Origin: a virus
Direction: 5' to 3' (one strand)
Virus record (IMG/VR): IMGVR_UViG_3300002161_000764
Span: 40,409 to 104,408 of that record
DNA: 64,000 nt
Position numbers and translations under genes: made by a program. Shown piece by piece: positions 32,801-42,909 of the stretch; position 1 is the stretch's first letter; every line of letters begins with the position of its first letter. Under the pieces are notes generated by a model. That model did not search any database. It had not been told where the DNA came from and saw only the letters and a list, made by a program, of their open reading frames with translations.

Positions 32801-33502
32801 CCACCAGGTGCGCTCGCAGTGTATGATAGTGGTGATACTGTATGGTATGGAAGAAGACTGAGAATGCCAACTCTCGGTGGAGATACTGGGCTCGACTTTA
32901 TGTGGTCACATTTCTCTCCATTTACTAACATCATTGATCCATCTGTGACAAATATTCATGATGTGTATCTGATGACGCGCGGCTACTATGATAATGTCAT
33001 CAGTTACATTCGTGGTGTAAGTACTACCCCAGCAGTTGCTCCAACTCCACTTGAACTTCGTTCTTCATATGGTTATCTGTTGAAGAATAAGATGCTGTCA
33101 GATACCGTCGTTCTACACCCAGGAAAGATTAGGTTGCTCTTTGGTAATATGGCAGAGCCACAACTCAGAGCAAAATTCAAAGTTGTTAGAAGTGCAGGTG
33201 CTTCTCTGACTAATGAGCGCATCAAGGAAGAAATTCTAAATGTCATCAATATCTTCTTTGATATTGACAACTGGGATTTTGGAGACACATTCTATGCAAC
33301 CGAACTTATAACGCTTATCCACCAGAGGCTGCCTGCAGATATCTCCTCTGTAGTACTTGTACCTGTCTATAGTAGCAATTCTTTCGGCTCGCTCTTCACT
33401 GTTCAGAGCGGTCATGATGAAATTCTACAATCTGCTGCAGAACTTTCTGATATTGAAGTAGTTGAGGCGCTTACACCAACAGTAATTAGACAGTCAAGGT
33501 GA
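29900..33502 (+). CDS. 6: Baseplate wedge protein gp6
   Basis: 1200 residues (T4: 660). The N-terminus is diagnostic: FDFDTIKQSLIDYTKTYYPE, EFIALLEIFAYICEQLAYRI and NFITTAQRKQSILRLAKLI. Later blocks match the baseplate J-like core (RRSSPATYYAQNRMVNGQDY). The extra 500 residues are beta-rich insertions in the second half, containing VNAVDQL/strand repeats. gp6 forms the inner ring of wedges that opens on contraction. Confidence 0.93.
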   Translation: MALRTTYSAEQWEKVYQAFSAVNFTSFDFDTIKQSLIDYTKTYYPEQFNSYIESSEFIALLEIFAYICEQLAYRIDMVSHENFITTAQRKQSILRLAKLISYKATRNIAVRGLVKITTVVTTEQVFDSRGVNLSGLTIVWNDPNNSNWKEQFFLVINRILNSRFGEPQKTFQIGDVVMDLYSLKNNADSFPVGVFPFTVNTGTETHPMEFVPADLDENGPFEREPDPIAAMSIIYANDGIGDGSDYTGFLGFVKQGVLSRVDYEIADVLPNRQLDFETGNINHTDVWVQRIDTFDRIIERWKQVDSISEQNLTFNEIRDTRKKFEVDTLENDRIKVIFGDGDFSDIPQGTFRFWVRQSAGRSLVIQKNRLVNQGMNFSYTGSSGNAETCGITFSLTSTLQNGSATESIEHIRRSSPATYYAQNRMVNGQDYNTYMLKDPTILRLKAINRTFAGQPKYIDWNDASGSYENVKLFGDDLTMRYSIGVNSQTTSISGRALIDSIIEPLMNTSGVINMMLHISASDPIMKGVVSSPRRKFIEDNRGGIYFDKNNSFVSLISAVTADGSLKEKTAIQALIDRHYYGEPLETVVLGDGTILGRIPDPDLFPKDDSKIYQQNLPRTIDGVNKFPPGDIGSGLQPIADQDYFGLRYNRYTNGIGNGSIDVTTYNTDWVASNYWMNGEVFTLEVQTDGETISVRSNLRGTFPSATVGEVYYFLPEGQITPVEMFLVTVGTIPFEQGDAFILDTSSAGSLSARTYPSDATQVFNLNGWWQILGFSEMPAYSSGIVDSEYFDQKFTTEETDPTLRQHSWLIFVRKIRQQPTNNVIGYEVHSRELKLVIESLTTKFWFNAVDQLIDNETKKVVFDNVKILRSNLNWNGELLGKNQVYDVVGAVVDSDGITNFNRLEIVPTDLLNEDESGNLIPDRLLQFENFAGTGTGSPSYEYFIVGAPEVLLEGAQLADAIAAFGVAPPGALAVYDSGDTVWYGRRLRMPTLGGDTGLDFMWSHFSPFTNIIDPSVTNIHDVYLMTRGYYDNVISYIRGVSTTPAVAPTPLELRSSYGYLLKNKMLSDTVVLHPGKIRLLFGNMAEPQLRAKFKVVRSAGASLTNERIKEEILNVINIFFDIDNWDFGDTFYATELITLIHQRLPADISSVVLVPVYSSNSFGSLFTVQSGHDEILQSAAELSDIEVVEALTPTVIRQSR

Positions 33503-33509
33503 ATGAATT

Positions 33510-33908
33510 ATGAAACTAACTGAAATTCTTGATGAAAATGAATCGGTGTTGGCAGGTATACTTGAGCGTAAATTTGGAAAGGAACCAATTTACGTAGTAG
33601 CGCGCTTTCGACGTCCATTTACACTTGGCAGAAAACTTTATGTTGGTAAATTACGATTCAATGCTGGTGAAAAAATACAAAAGGAAGACATGCGAAAAGA
33701 TGGAAACTGGCGCTTTATTTTAAAACTAGACAGCCCTAAAGATGTAGTTTACCCACTTGCAGATTATTTTGACAAACAGTTTATGCTAAAGAAAATGGGT
33801 AAAGACAATAAGTTGGTACTAGTTAATAGACAGCAAGAAGATTATTATCCATATCCAGAAGAACTTGAAGCAGGCTTTGCAAAACTTGAGGCCGCAGAAA
33901 AAACATAA
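33510..33908 (+). CDS. Hypothetical protein with capsid-targeting-like N-terminus
   Basis: 132 residues beginning MKLTEILDENESVLAGILER. The middle has basic beta-strand pairs (IYVVARFRRPFTLGRKLYVG) and the end is acidic. It sits between gp6 and the giant wedge gene, 7 bp after gp6. No family recognised. Confidence 0.65.
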   Translation: MKLTEILDENESVLAGILERKFGKEPIYVVARFRRPFTLGRKLYVGKLRFNAGEKIQKEDMRKDGNWRFILKLDSPKDVVYPLADYFDKQFMLKKMGKDNKLVLVNRQQEDYYPYPEELEAGFAKLEAAEKT

Positions 33909-33950
33909 AGTCTATCCAAAAGTCGCCGCCGAGAAGCATCAGTCTTCTGC

Positions 33951-33958
33951 ATAAATAT
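33951..33958 (+). promoter_or_regulatory. T4-type late promoter (CATAAATA)
   Basis: CATAAATATG lies 30 bp before the ATG of the giant structural gene at 33988. Confidence 0.6.
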
Positions 33959-33987
33959 GCTATCAGATAATATTTTCGTGATAGCAA

Positions 33988-36900
33988 ATGGCACAACAAC
34001 CTGATTACGTTCTACCTTTCAACAATCTGATTCAGTATGTTCCCAAGAACCTGAGGAACAGCGTCGTAACGGGATTGTTGGATAATCTGTTCAACCGGTT
34101 CATGACTAGAGATGAATCTGTTCCACTATACGGGTATATTGGAAAGAAGCCCAGTGCTGAGGAAGATAAATCTCCAAAAATTACCCAACTTACAGTAGAG
34201 CGTGATATCAATGCTATTACGCCAGTTCTCAACTTTAAGGTTGGCAGTGAGCATATTCCATTTACATTCCAAGACATTCTGAAAAAAGCAGAGCGACTTG
34301 GAATTGATGCAAATTCACAAAACTGGCTGTACAGCCAGGGCAATAACTTTAAGCCACCTGTAGACTTTGACAAGTTTGTAAATTTCTACAAGTACTACTG
34401 GATAGGAAAGGCAATTGATGCTATTCCAGAAATGGAATGGAATCCTGAACTACTTCCAGAATACTATGTCATTAAAAAGCCAGCACTTACAGATTTAGTA
34501 AAACTAAATGTGCGTGTATCGTCTGGACCACTTGATTCATATGTACTAACTGGCTCAGGATTCTTAGACCAGTCATTTACCGTACAGTTTCTTGACGCAT
34601 ATAACTTTACAATTACTCCTTCTGCAGCGCTACAGGGACCAGGAGGTTTATATTCTCCCATTCCTGCTTCCTACAATCTGCCTATACTGCCAACCGGTAT
34701 TGTTAATCCTGCTGATGATGAGAGACCATTTTCCTATCAGGTCACTGGTCCTCAAGGCACCTTTACCCTACTTGAATTTAAAATTACACGTGAGCCAACT
34801 TTTGATAGTTTTGGCACACATGATGGCTGGACAAGTTATGTTGCAGCAGACACCATAGCAATCGATACTACATTTCTCACTGATGCCTATTCACTAAATT
34901 TTTCAGGCTCACTTGGAATAAAGCCAAAAATAAGTGGAGTTCAAGCACTAGATGTCTTTCAAACAATAGACGGAGTTCAACTTCGTGAAGGTGATAGAGT
35001 TTTAATTCAGGCACCAGCGCCCATAAGCGGAATTTATATTGTTTCAAAGCAAGTGTGGACGCGTGCCCCTGACTTTGATACTGATACCTGGTCAATTGGC
35101 GCAAGAACATTTACTGAACTAGGTACTCTATATGGCGGAAAAGTTTGGGAATCATTGGGTGCGCCGAGTGCGTGGGGTTGGATTGACACTGGGCTAACTG
35201 AAAGTTTGACCAATGATTGGCAGGAAGGCAACCTTTGGCTAAAGGGAAGTGAAGTTGATGCCCTTGGAATTCCAAGATCAAATATAATTCAAGCAACACG
35301 CCCAATTATTGAATATTACGCAGATGTCCAATTAAATTCTCGCGTTGTTGATGGTGTTGCACAAGACAGTGAATTACTAGGAAGCAACTACAAGCAAGAA
35401 AAAAGTGAGTTTAATCAACTTCCACTGTTTGACCTTTTCACATATGATAATCACCATTCAGGTTTAGTCAGTTCAATTTTCTATTATGAAGAAGACCCAA
35501 CAGCAGAAGTAGATGTGGCACTACAGAGAAGAATAAGACGAAGCACCAACGAAAGTGCTGACTTTATATTCAATCATGGCTGTGTAGATAATGACCAACG
35601 AATTTTATTTTTCAAACAAGATAACCTTCTAAAAACTATTTGGTTAGCAGGTTATAACTCCCCAAGCACAGTTGATGTCACATTTAATGGCAGTGGTGAT
35701 GGTGCCATCACCACTGTTACACCAAGTGAATTTACACAGCAGCAAATTTGGACTTTGACAGCGACTGGACCAACAACGTTTGATATATCTGGCTCAAAGA
35801 TGGTTGAACTACCAGTGCCATTCAATCAGGTGGTGGTTGGAATTGCATATGATAATGGAGAAATTTCATTTACCATAAATGCTGGAATTACACCATTTTC
35901 GGCTGGTGATACTTTCATTATTAGAATTGCAAATCTTGAGCGTCCTCGCTATGTTTTCAGAAATGAAGATAGCGTAGTAAATGACTTATTTGGTGGATAC
36001 GCTGGTGATATTAATGGGATTGGTGCCTGGCAGTCATCAAGAACATTTATTAACAACCCATACAATGAATCTCGCGCTGAAATTGCTGAAGGATCAATTT
36101 ACTCTCACTTCCGAAGTATCCTTGGAAATCAAGTTGAGGGGCGACCAACAGATTATGCTTTTGGTGGAAATATAAAACTATGGAGTGAGCAGCACACTCT
36201 TCTAGCATCTCTATTAATGCAGAAGGACCTTACACCTGTTTCTGTGATTGACCTTGCCCAGCGCCTATATGATAATGCACTGAATGCTGTCAGAGATATC
36301 TACATGCAAAAGATTGTTGAATATTTTTCAACAAATGAAACTGTTACTAGTGATGGTACGCCTGCAGGAACAGCAAAAGTAGAATCGCTTCTTGAGTATG
36401 TCTTACAACTTCGTTCGCTTGATCATCAAGTAAGAACAGTAATGTTTGACACAACGGCTGGTGTTTTAGGATTTCCAATTACGCTGCCTTCACTAGGAAT
36501 TCTAGAGCCAGTTGTTCCAACATACATGTTTGATCCTGTTCTTGGAAGCACGCTGTTTATTCATCATGATGGACACGCCACGGTACCATTTGTGAATGAT
36601 GAAACATTTAAACAGCAGATTTTTGGTGCATATGCTGGTAAAAATATTCTTAGGAGTGATGGTACAGAAACACCTGCCGTAGGTTCATTCTCTGCAACCC
36701 CACCTCCCGTTCCTTACAAAGGTGAATTTTGGCTACCACCCACAGGTGAAGTTTATTCATTTGCCGTAGATTTTGATACTGAAGCCACACCTGATGCTTC
36801 CGTTGCAGGAACAGTTTGGTTTAAGAGAAGCAGTAGCCAATTGTATATTAGCAATGGCATTACATGGGATTTACAGCCAACGCACATAACATATTGGACC

Positions 36901-39900
36901 CAAGTTGATCTTGCAGCAACATTAAATGAGATGCTGTTGTTAGTAGAACAGCGTCTCTATGGTGATATAAACCAAAATCAACGAAGATACGATTTTTCTG
37001 CAATTGTGACAAATCAATCATTTCAAGAACAACTACGTCGCGAGTTATTCACATTTGCTGCTGTAAATGGTTTAGATCCACTTGGTACAAACTATGATGC
37101 TACTGACCCATTTACTTGGAATTATTCTCAATCAATTGCATTTGCGCCCGTAACAACTCCTACAGTTCCAGCACGTTGGTACAATGCCATGATGGCTCAC
37201 CAACAGACATTTGTAGGGATTATTCCAACTGAGCGCCCAAATCTAGAACCTTGGAAACTTTTTGGTTTTTCTACTTTTAGCGCATGGTGGTCATCACTGA
37301 CACCGCTACAGCAAGTAGCATACACACCTTTTGCCACACCTGATGATTTACTAGATGGTACATTTATAAATGGTGGCTCTGTTCGTGCTGTTGAAACTAA
37401 TACATCTGCATCTACCACATTATTTGGTCTGACAACTATCGATGATGTGGCATTGTCAAGTGGTGATGTTGTTCTACTAACTTCTGAGGTGCTACCACAA
37501 AATAATGGTGCCTGGATTGTTTCACCCGGACCTTGGGCTAGGACTGCCGCCCCATTGGCGTTTAAGACGTTCTTTAATGTTGAGCAGGGCAACTCACAAG
37601 CAGGTACAGTTTGGGCGCTGACAGGTACCGTTGCAGCCGTTGGTACAGATCCAGTCAATATTGCTCAGGTACGGGCATGGAGTACCGAAATGTGGGTAGA
37701 TATTTTGGCTATTTACCCAACTCTAAGGCTAAGCGTAAATCCATGGACAGATGCCTTGCTACCACCATATATTAAGCAATGGTTTATTGAGCCAACAATT
37801 GCACCAGCAACTCCTGGTGTAACAAATCAAATTGCATCTTTTGCACTAACAAATTCTATTCCTCCTGGAGTTGCTGCTCCTTATCAGTTTGGTGAAGGAA
37901 GCCCAGTGGAAGAAGTATGGTCACGTTCAATTGACTATGGTTATTCTAAAGCAAAAGCGCTATTTAGATTTGACCCACTCGCGTTCCTGGGTTTCTGCTG
38001 GGGCTTTAATTGGGTAGAAGTTGATGGCATCCTCTACGATGGATATGACCTAAACATGCCACGCCACCAGTACTTCAAGTTGCACGGTGAGCCTCTGAAG
38101 AGTATTGATAGGACAACGGCATTTAACTTTACTTCGGTAACAGGAACTTCTGCAGTTGATCTTACCATTCAATATGATGCATATGACATAAACAGGCGTC
38201 AGAACTTCAGCGTGAGAACAGCAGATGGCACAATTATTGGATACGTACAAGAAGGGCTTTCTAACATCTTCTCTGCTTCTGGCATAACTATGCTTTCATC
38301 CAGTTTCTTTATTGAAGATAAAGGCTATCCATTTAAGATGGGTGATAAGGTAAGAGTAACTGCAAATGCCGACGGAACAAATCTTCAGGTGGTATTTACT
38401 CCTGCAATCTATCATCAAATTTACGGTTTTGGTCAAATTTTTACAAACTCTCTAAGAGAAATTTCCACTGACACAACCACCAGTTATGCAATAAATGCAT
38501 TTAGAGAATGGGATGTAAACATGGGTCACCGGGCTGGTGGCTTAATAGCAACTGATGACCTAAAGATTTTTACTGAAACAAGTACTCTTAGCCCAGCGTC
38601 TTATTCTTTGTTGTTTAAAAAGAATGACGGCATGAAAAGCATATGGTTACAGGGCTTAAGAATTACGGTACAGCAATATGGAACCGTTGCAATTCAAAAT
38701 GGTTTCCAGATGAACTACCCAGCAGGTGATGGTAGTGATTGGTCATTTAGAATAGAAGGGTATAATCCAAGATTTTTAGACATCACATACTATACATTCT
38801 CACCTACATCTGCTAGACAGACATTCTATGCTCTTGACCAGTCTGCAACGAATTTGGCTTGGACGCAACCTCTTGAGAAGAATGCTACTGTTACGACACA
38901 ACTACCACAGACAATAACTGGCATACAGAATGTTCTTGACTTCCTATTTGGGTATGCACAATATACTGAAGACCAAGGCTGGGAATTTACGTATATTGAT
39001 GGAACAAATATAGATGCTGAAACTGGAAGAAATAGAGACTGGCAACTTGAATTCGAAAAATTTGTTGATAGAGTGTATAGAGGAATAGACCCAGGACAGG
39101 GTGTTATTGTCAATCCATTTATTGATCAAGTACAAGTTAAACAGTCTTCTGGGCTGCTTGGAACATTTGGGAATGAGGTGTTGTTTGATATCTACAGCCA
39201 TGCTGCCGTATTTGATATTAACGGAAGTAAGTTAAGTAAGAATGACGTATTTGTTTCTAGAACAAATCAAAAATCACACATCGATGCAGTATCCCCAATG
39301 TTTTCAATACATGCGTTGATTGATGAATTTGAGCATCTGTTTGTTTTTGAAAACTATGTTGATCCCTCAGAAAGCAATGGGGTGCTATATGACCCATTTT
39401 CTGGTGCTCGTACAGTAACATATAAGTTTAATGGTAGAAAACAAATCGGCGGCACCCTCAGACCTGAGTTTGGTGGTTACTATCTAGTTGGAAATGAAGT
39501 TAAGCAGAACCTTCAGGCAAGTACAGATAACCTTGCTGCGCTATATGATGCAAATGAAGTTTTTGAAAACACAAAAACAACTAAGAATGCGCTTGCTCTT
39601 TTAGGCTTCAACACAAAAGACTACTTTACCAGTCTTGATATTACTGACCGTTCACAGTTTAATTTCTGGAGAGGGCTGATACAGTCGAAGGGAACCAATA
39701 TGTCCATCGACGCGTATCTGAACAACAACCGCTTCAAAGATGCAAAACTTGACGAATATTGGGCTTATAAGATTGCTGAATACGGTGATGCGCGTCAGAA
39801 GACCTTCCCTGAACTTCGTGTTCAGGTGCAGGACTGCCTGCAGCAGTTCACTCAACTCCAGTTTGATGCCGCGGTTGAACTTCCCAACTTTACCCAGATT

Positions 39901-42900
39901 ACACGCTTTGACGAACACCGCTGGTTCACAATTGATGACCTAAATCAAGACACCTTCTTTAAGGCAGAACCAGTTGGTAGTTTCTCCAAAACGGTTACTA
40001 TGAATGAGATAGTTCAACTACCATTCATTGCAGATGCCCTAATCATTTCTGGCTCTGTCACACAGCTAAATGCAGCTTCTTTACTTGCGACTGCTAATGG
40101 AACGATAACAATTACCGGTTATGGAGCAGCAACACCACGCTATAATCCAATAAAATTGTTTAACTATGAAGACGATGAACTAGTTGAAGAAATTCCACTA
40201 TGGCACCCTGCTACTGGAAAGCACTCACCTGTTGCACTAGAATCAGTTAATATTATTAGTTCTGAAAATCCTGCAAAGTACAACTATTCAACACTGCTAA
40301 TTAATAATCCTGCATACGATGCACTTCGTGCTTGGGGAGATAAAGAGGTAGGAAGAATTTGGTTTAACACAAAAAATTTGTTCTATGTCCCTTATTATGA
40401 TTCATTTGTTTTCCCAAATAGAGCAGAAAGACTAAGCCGCTGGGGAGCACTTGCCGATTATGCAACTATTGATGTTTATGAGTGGGTAAAATCTGCCGTG
40501 CCACCATCTGAGTACGATGCTCTTGCACGAATTGACGCCGGCAATGCAGATATTGATGACACTGTAAAAGCATCTGGGCAAGTTGCGCTTGAGGAACTTT
40601 ATGCCCGTGATAGAATTTATAAGATTGCACCTGTCGCTTGGTCATTTTCACCTGTTGCAACTGATGTTGATTGGGGTGATAGACCACCTATGAAGTACAG
40701 CGGTGACATTACAAACTCTGTTGGATTAGTTGTAAACGGTGAATTCATATTCTTAGACACCGGCTCATTTGCGCAACTGGGTATCATTTCTGGAGATAGA
40801 GTTGGCACTTGGCAACATGGAGTTTCTCCTGGACCATTATCAGAGGGTGTTATAAATGATACCTTCCAGCAACTACTTCTGGACAGTTCATCTGGAACAT
40901 CACTTGCACCAATACCAACTACTGTTATTTCAAGCGTGGGTCCTGATGATTTTACTTGTTCAGTTTCAGTTGAGGCTGTTTCTTACCCAGATACCCGCTT
41001 TATTGGAGAGATAGCAGTTACCCAAGAACAAGATGTAAATCAGTTAACTGATATTGATGGCAATCTAATTGCGCTTTGGGACCACAACTTCTATATTCGC
41101 GTGACAGAGGTATCAACTGGCGAATATTCTCGTTTTCTTGCGTATACAATTAGAATTGCTGGTTCAGGGTCTGGTACCGCTCTTGACCCATTCGTACAGG
41201 ACCCATTAGTAACTTCAGTGACCAATGGTTCAATTTATGACTATACTATAACTGAACTTGGTTTAAGATTTAGGGTGGTGTCATCTACAACTGGTATAGT
41301 TGATGGTGATTTTGCGGTAAGAGCAATAGGGCAGGCATATGGAACAAACACCCTACTTATTAAAGACGCTGTCACTGTAAATTGGATTATTGCAGCAGAA
41401 GATGGTCAATATACAAATGATACCACAGATACACTGTACGCATATAACAATGAGATTGGCTGGCGTGTATGGAATGTTCCAACACAGGCTGAATTGAACA
41501 GTGATGGTAAACAACCAAGCAGCAGTTGGAAACCATATGTTGGAGAGGCAAAGGAGTTCTATCCTACTTTTGATGACCTGCAGGAAGCAGTTGAGTACAC
41601 AGAAAATCCGCTCACATTAAACGATGGGACAGTAGTACCAAGATACCTAAGTGATTGGACAGAGTGGGAAAAACTACAGGATATAAAGGTCTCAAGAATT
41701 TCAGCAACAACTGCTGATATGCTATTCAATATTTCTGAGTTTGATTTTTCACTCACCAAGTTTGATGTTAGCCGCACCGCAGTCTATGTAAATGGAATTG
41801 CTCAGTTGAAAGCAGCATATGAAATATCTGGTGGAGAACTTACCGTTCTGAATGTGCAGCAAGGGTTCACTGTAGATATAATTATGCGCAAGTATAATCC
41901 ACCTGCATCTGAACTGGGATTCAATCCAGATGTCGAAGATGACCTGTCATTCAGGAGACAATACAAGAAGGACTATGAATATGTTGCACAGGAAGTGAGA
42001 GATAAGGATGGAAACCTAAACACCATCTACTATTACTTCTGGGTAAAAAATAAGTCAACAGTTGCAACTGGAAAGAAAATGTCTGTACAGGCCATAACAG
42101 ACAATTTAAGAACCGGTCCTGTAAACTTCCTTACGTTCCAGAATATTCTTCCAGCACAGACGGTTCCAACAATTCTGCCTTGGAGATATGATGCTATCAC
42201 AATTTCTGGTCTGTCTTATGTTGTTACTAAGGATGATACCTTCAAACTCAGATTTACCAGAAACTTTACTCTTAGAGACGACCCAAATGAACTTGACTTG
42301 AAGAATACTCACACAGAATGGGGGCTAATTAGACCTGCCCAGAAGTCAAAGATCCCTGAGAAATTATGGTTGAAGTTAGTTGATAGCATGGCAGGACTAG
42401 ATGCTGCTTTAAATCCAGTTCCTTCTTTGCGTCGAGTTCTTTATGATGAAAGAAATGGAACAACTACAAGGTATGGCTTTGGTAATGAGCAAACTCTTGC
42501 TCCTTCTAATTTGCTCAGGTCATCAGTTTCTTACACTATAGTAAATACTAAACAAACTGAAGAAACAATGACAGAAATAGTGCCTGACTATATTGAATTT
42601 ATTGATGCGGTGGTTGATATTGCATCAACAGATGAATATGATAACCCGATTGAAAAGCAGGAAGCAAAGAAAACAAAGGCACTTCAGGTTGAGCAAGTAT
42701 TCTTCTCAACATCTGCCCAGATAAGATCAACAATGACTGATATTTGGACATCAGCATCTGTTGCCCAAATTAATGAAATTTTCTTTGCCGCGCTTGAGGA
42801 CATACTGGCAAGTAACTTTGAACTTACCGATATTTTCAAGACATCAAGGCTTTCCATTTATTCAATTCAAGAAAAACGCGCCGGAAACGTAGTACCAACA

Positions 42901-42909
42901 TATGAATAA
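33988..42909 (+). CDS. Giant baseplate wedge/virion structural protein (gp7 position)
   Basis: 2973 residues, nearly three times T4 gp7 (1032). It follows gp6 and starts with VLPFNNLIQYVPKNLRNSVV; a signature block, NSQNWLYSQGNNFKPPVDFD and KFVNFYKYYWIGKAI, follows at about 105-145. It contains two copies of a fibre-type module (GVQLREGDRVLIQ at about 34.93-35.23 kb and DDVALSSGDVVLLT at about 37.42-37.68 kb) and one of a PF...GD...I beta unit at 35.79-35.94 kb. No enzymatic motif. It is likely a peripheral wedge or arm scaffold; the gp7 label rests on order only. Confidence 0.7.
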   Translation: MAQQPDYVLPFNNLIQYVPKNLRNSVVTGLLDNLFNRFMTRDESVPLYGYIGKKPSAEEDKSPKITQLTVERDINAITPVLNFKVGSEHIPFTFQDILKKAERLGIDANSQNWLYSQGNNFKPPVDFDKFVNFYKYYWIGKAIDAIPEMEWNPELLPEYYVIKKPALTDLVKLNVRVSSGPLDSYVLTGSGFLDQSFTVQFLDAYNFTITPSAALQGPGGLYSPIPASYNLPILPTGIVNPADDERPFSYQVTGPQGTFTLLEFKITREPTFDSFGTHDGWTSYVAADTIAIDTTFLTDAYSLNFSGSLGIKPKISGVQALDVFQTIDGVQLREGDRVLIQAPAPISGIYIVSKQVWTRAPDFDTDTWSIGARTFTELGTLYGGKVWESLGAPSAWGWIDTGLTESLTNDWQEGNLWLKGSEVDALGIPRSNIIQATRPIIEYYADVQLNSRVVDGVAQDSELLGSNYKQEKSEFNQLPLFDLFTYDNHHSGLVSSIFYYEEDPTAEVDVALQRRIRRSTNESADFIFNHGCVDNDQRILFFKQDNLLKTIWLAGYNSPSTVDVTFNGSGDGAITTVTPSEFTQQQIWTLTATGPTTFDISGSKMVELPVPFNQVVVGIAYDNGEISFTINAGITPFSAGDTFIIRIANLERPRYVFRNEDSVVNDLFGGYAGDINGIGAWQSSRTFINNPYNESRAEIAEGSIYSHFRSILGNQVEGRPTDYAFGGNIKLWSEQHTLLASLLMQKDLTPVSVIDLAQRLYDNALNAVRDIYMQKIVEYFSTNETVTSDGTPAGTAKVESLLEYVLQLRSLDHQVRTVMFDTTAGVLGFPITLPSLGILEPVVPTYMFDPVLGSTLFIHHDGHATVPFVNDETFKQQIFGAYAGKNILRSDGTETPAVGSFSATPPPVPYKGEFWLPPTGEVYSFAVDFDTEATPDASVAGTVWFKRSSSQLYISNGITWDLQPTHITYWTQVDLAATLNEMLLLVEQRLYGDINQNQRRYDFSAIVTNQSFQEQLRRELFTFAAVNGLDPLGTNYDATDPFTWNYSQSIAFAPVTTPTVPARWYNAMMAHQQTFVGIIPTERPNLEPWKLFGFSTFSAWWSSLTPLQQVAYTPFATPDDLLDGTFINGGSVRAVETNTSASTTLFGLTTIDDVALSSGDVVLLTSEVLPQNNGAWIVSPGPWARTAAPLAFKTFFNVEQGNSQAGTVWALTGTVAAVGTDPVNIAQVRAWSTEMWVDILAIYPTLRLSVNPWTDALLPPYIKQWFIEPTIAPATPGVTNQIASFALTNSIPPGVAAPYQFGEGSPVEEVWSRSIDYGYSKAKALFRFDPLAFLGFCWGFNWVEVDGILYDGYDLNMPRHQYFKLHGEPLKSIDRTTAFNFTSVTGTSAVDLTIQYDAYDINRRQNFSVRTADGTIIGYVQEGLSNIFSASGITMLSSSFFIEDKGYPFKMGDKVRVTANADGTNLQVVFTPAIYHQIYGFGQIFTNSLREISTDTTTSYAINAFREWDVNMGHRAGGLIATDDLKIFTETSTLSPASYSLLFKKNDGMKSIWLQGLRITVQQYGTVAIQNGFQMNYPAGDGSDWSFRIEGYNPRFLDITYYTFSPTSARQTFYALDQSATNLAWTQPLEKNATVTTQLPQTITGIQNVLDFLFGYAQYTEDQGWEFTYIDGTNIDAETGRNRDWQLEFEKFVDRVYRGIDPGQGVIVNPFIDQVQVKQSSGLLGTFGNEVLFDIYSHAAVFDINGSKLSKNDVFVSRTNQKSHIDAVSPMFSIHALIDEFEHLFVFENYVDPSESNGVLYDPFSGARTVTYKFNGRKQIGGTLRPEFGGYYLVGNEVKQNLQASTDNLAALYDANEVFENTKTTKNALALLGFNTKDYFTSLDITDRSQFNFWRGLIQSKGTNMSIDAYLNNNRFKDAKLDEYWAYKIAEYGDARQKTFPELRVQVQDCLQQFTQLQFDAAVELPNFTQITRFDEHRWFTIDDLNQDTFFKAEPVGSFSKTVTMNEIVQLPFIADALIISGSVTQLNAASLLATANGTITITGYGAATPRYNPIKLFNYEDDELVEEIPLWHPATGKHSPVALESVNIISSENPAKYNYSTLLINNPAYDALRAWGDKEVGRIWFNTKNLFYVPYYDSFVFPNRAERLSRWGALADYATIDVYEWVKSAVPPSEYDALARIDAGNADIDDTVKASGQVALEELYARDRIYKIAPVAWSFSPVATDVDWGDRPPMKYSGDITNSVGLVVNGEFIFLDTGSFAQLGIISGDRVGTWQHGVSPGPLSEGVINDTFQQLLLDSSSGTSLAPIPTTVISSVGPDDFTCSVSVEAVSYPDTRFIGEIAVTQEQDVNQLTDIDGNLIALWDHNFYIRVTEVSTGEYSRFLAYTIRIAGSGSGTALDPFVQDPLVTSVTNGSIYDYTITELGLRFRVVSSTTGIVDGDFAVRAIGQAYGTNTLLIKDAVTVNWIIAAEDGQYTNDTTDTLYAYNNEIGWRVWNVPTQAELNSDGKQPSSSWKPYVGEAKEFYPTFDDLQEAVEYTENPLTLNDGTVVPRYLSDWTEWEKLQDIKVSRISATTADMLFNISEFDFSLTKFDVSRTAVYVNGIAQLKAAYEISGGELTVLNVQQGFTVDIIMRKYNPPASELGFNPDVEDDLSFRRQYKKDYEYVAQEVRDKDGNLNTIYYYFWVKNKSTVATGKKMSVQAITDNLRTGPVNFLTFQNILPAQTVPTILPWRYDAITISGLSYVVTKDDTFKLRFTRNFTLRDDPNELDLKNTHTEWGLIRPAQKSKIPEKLWLKLVDSMAGLDAALNPVPSLRRVLYDERNGTTTRYGFGNEQTLAPSNLLRSSVSYTIVNTKQTEETMTEIVPDYIEFIDAVVDIASTDEYDNPIEKQEAKKTKALQVEQVFFSTSAQIRSTMTDIWTSASVAQINEIFFAALEDILASNFELTDIFKTSRLSIYSIQEKRAGNVVPTYE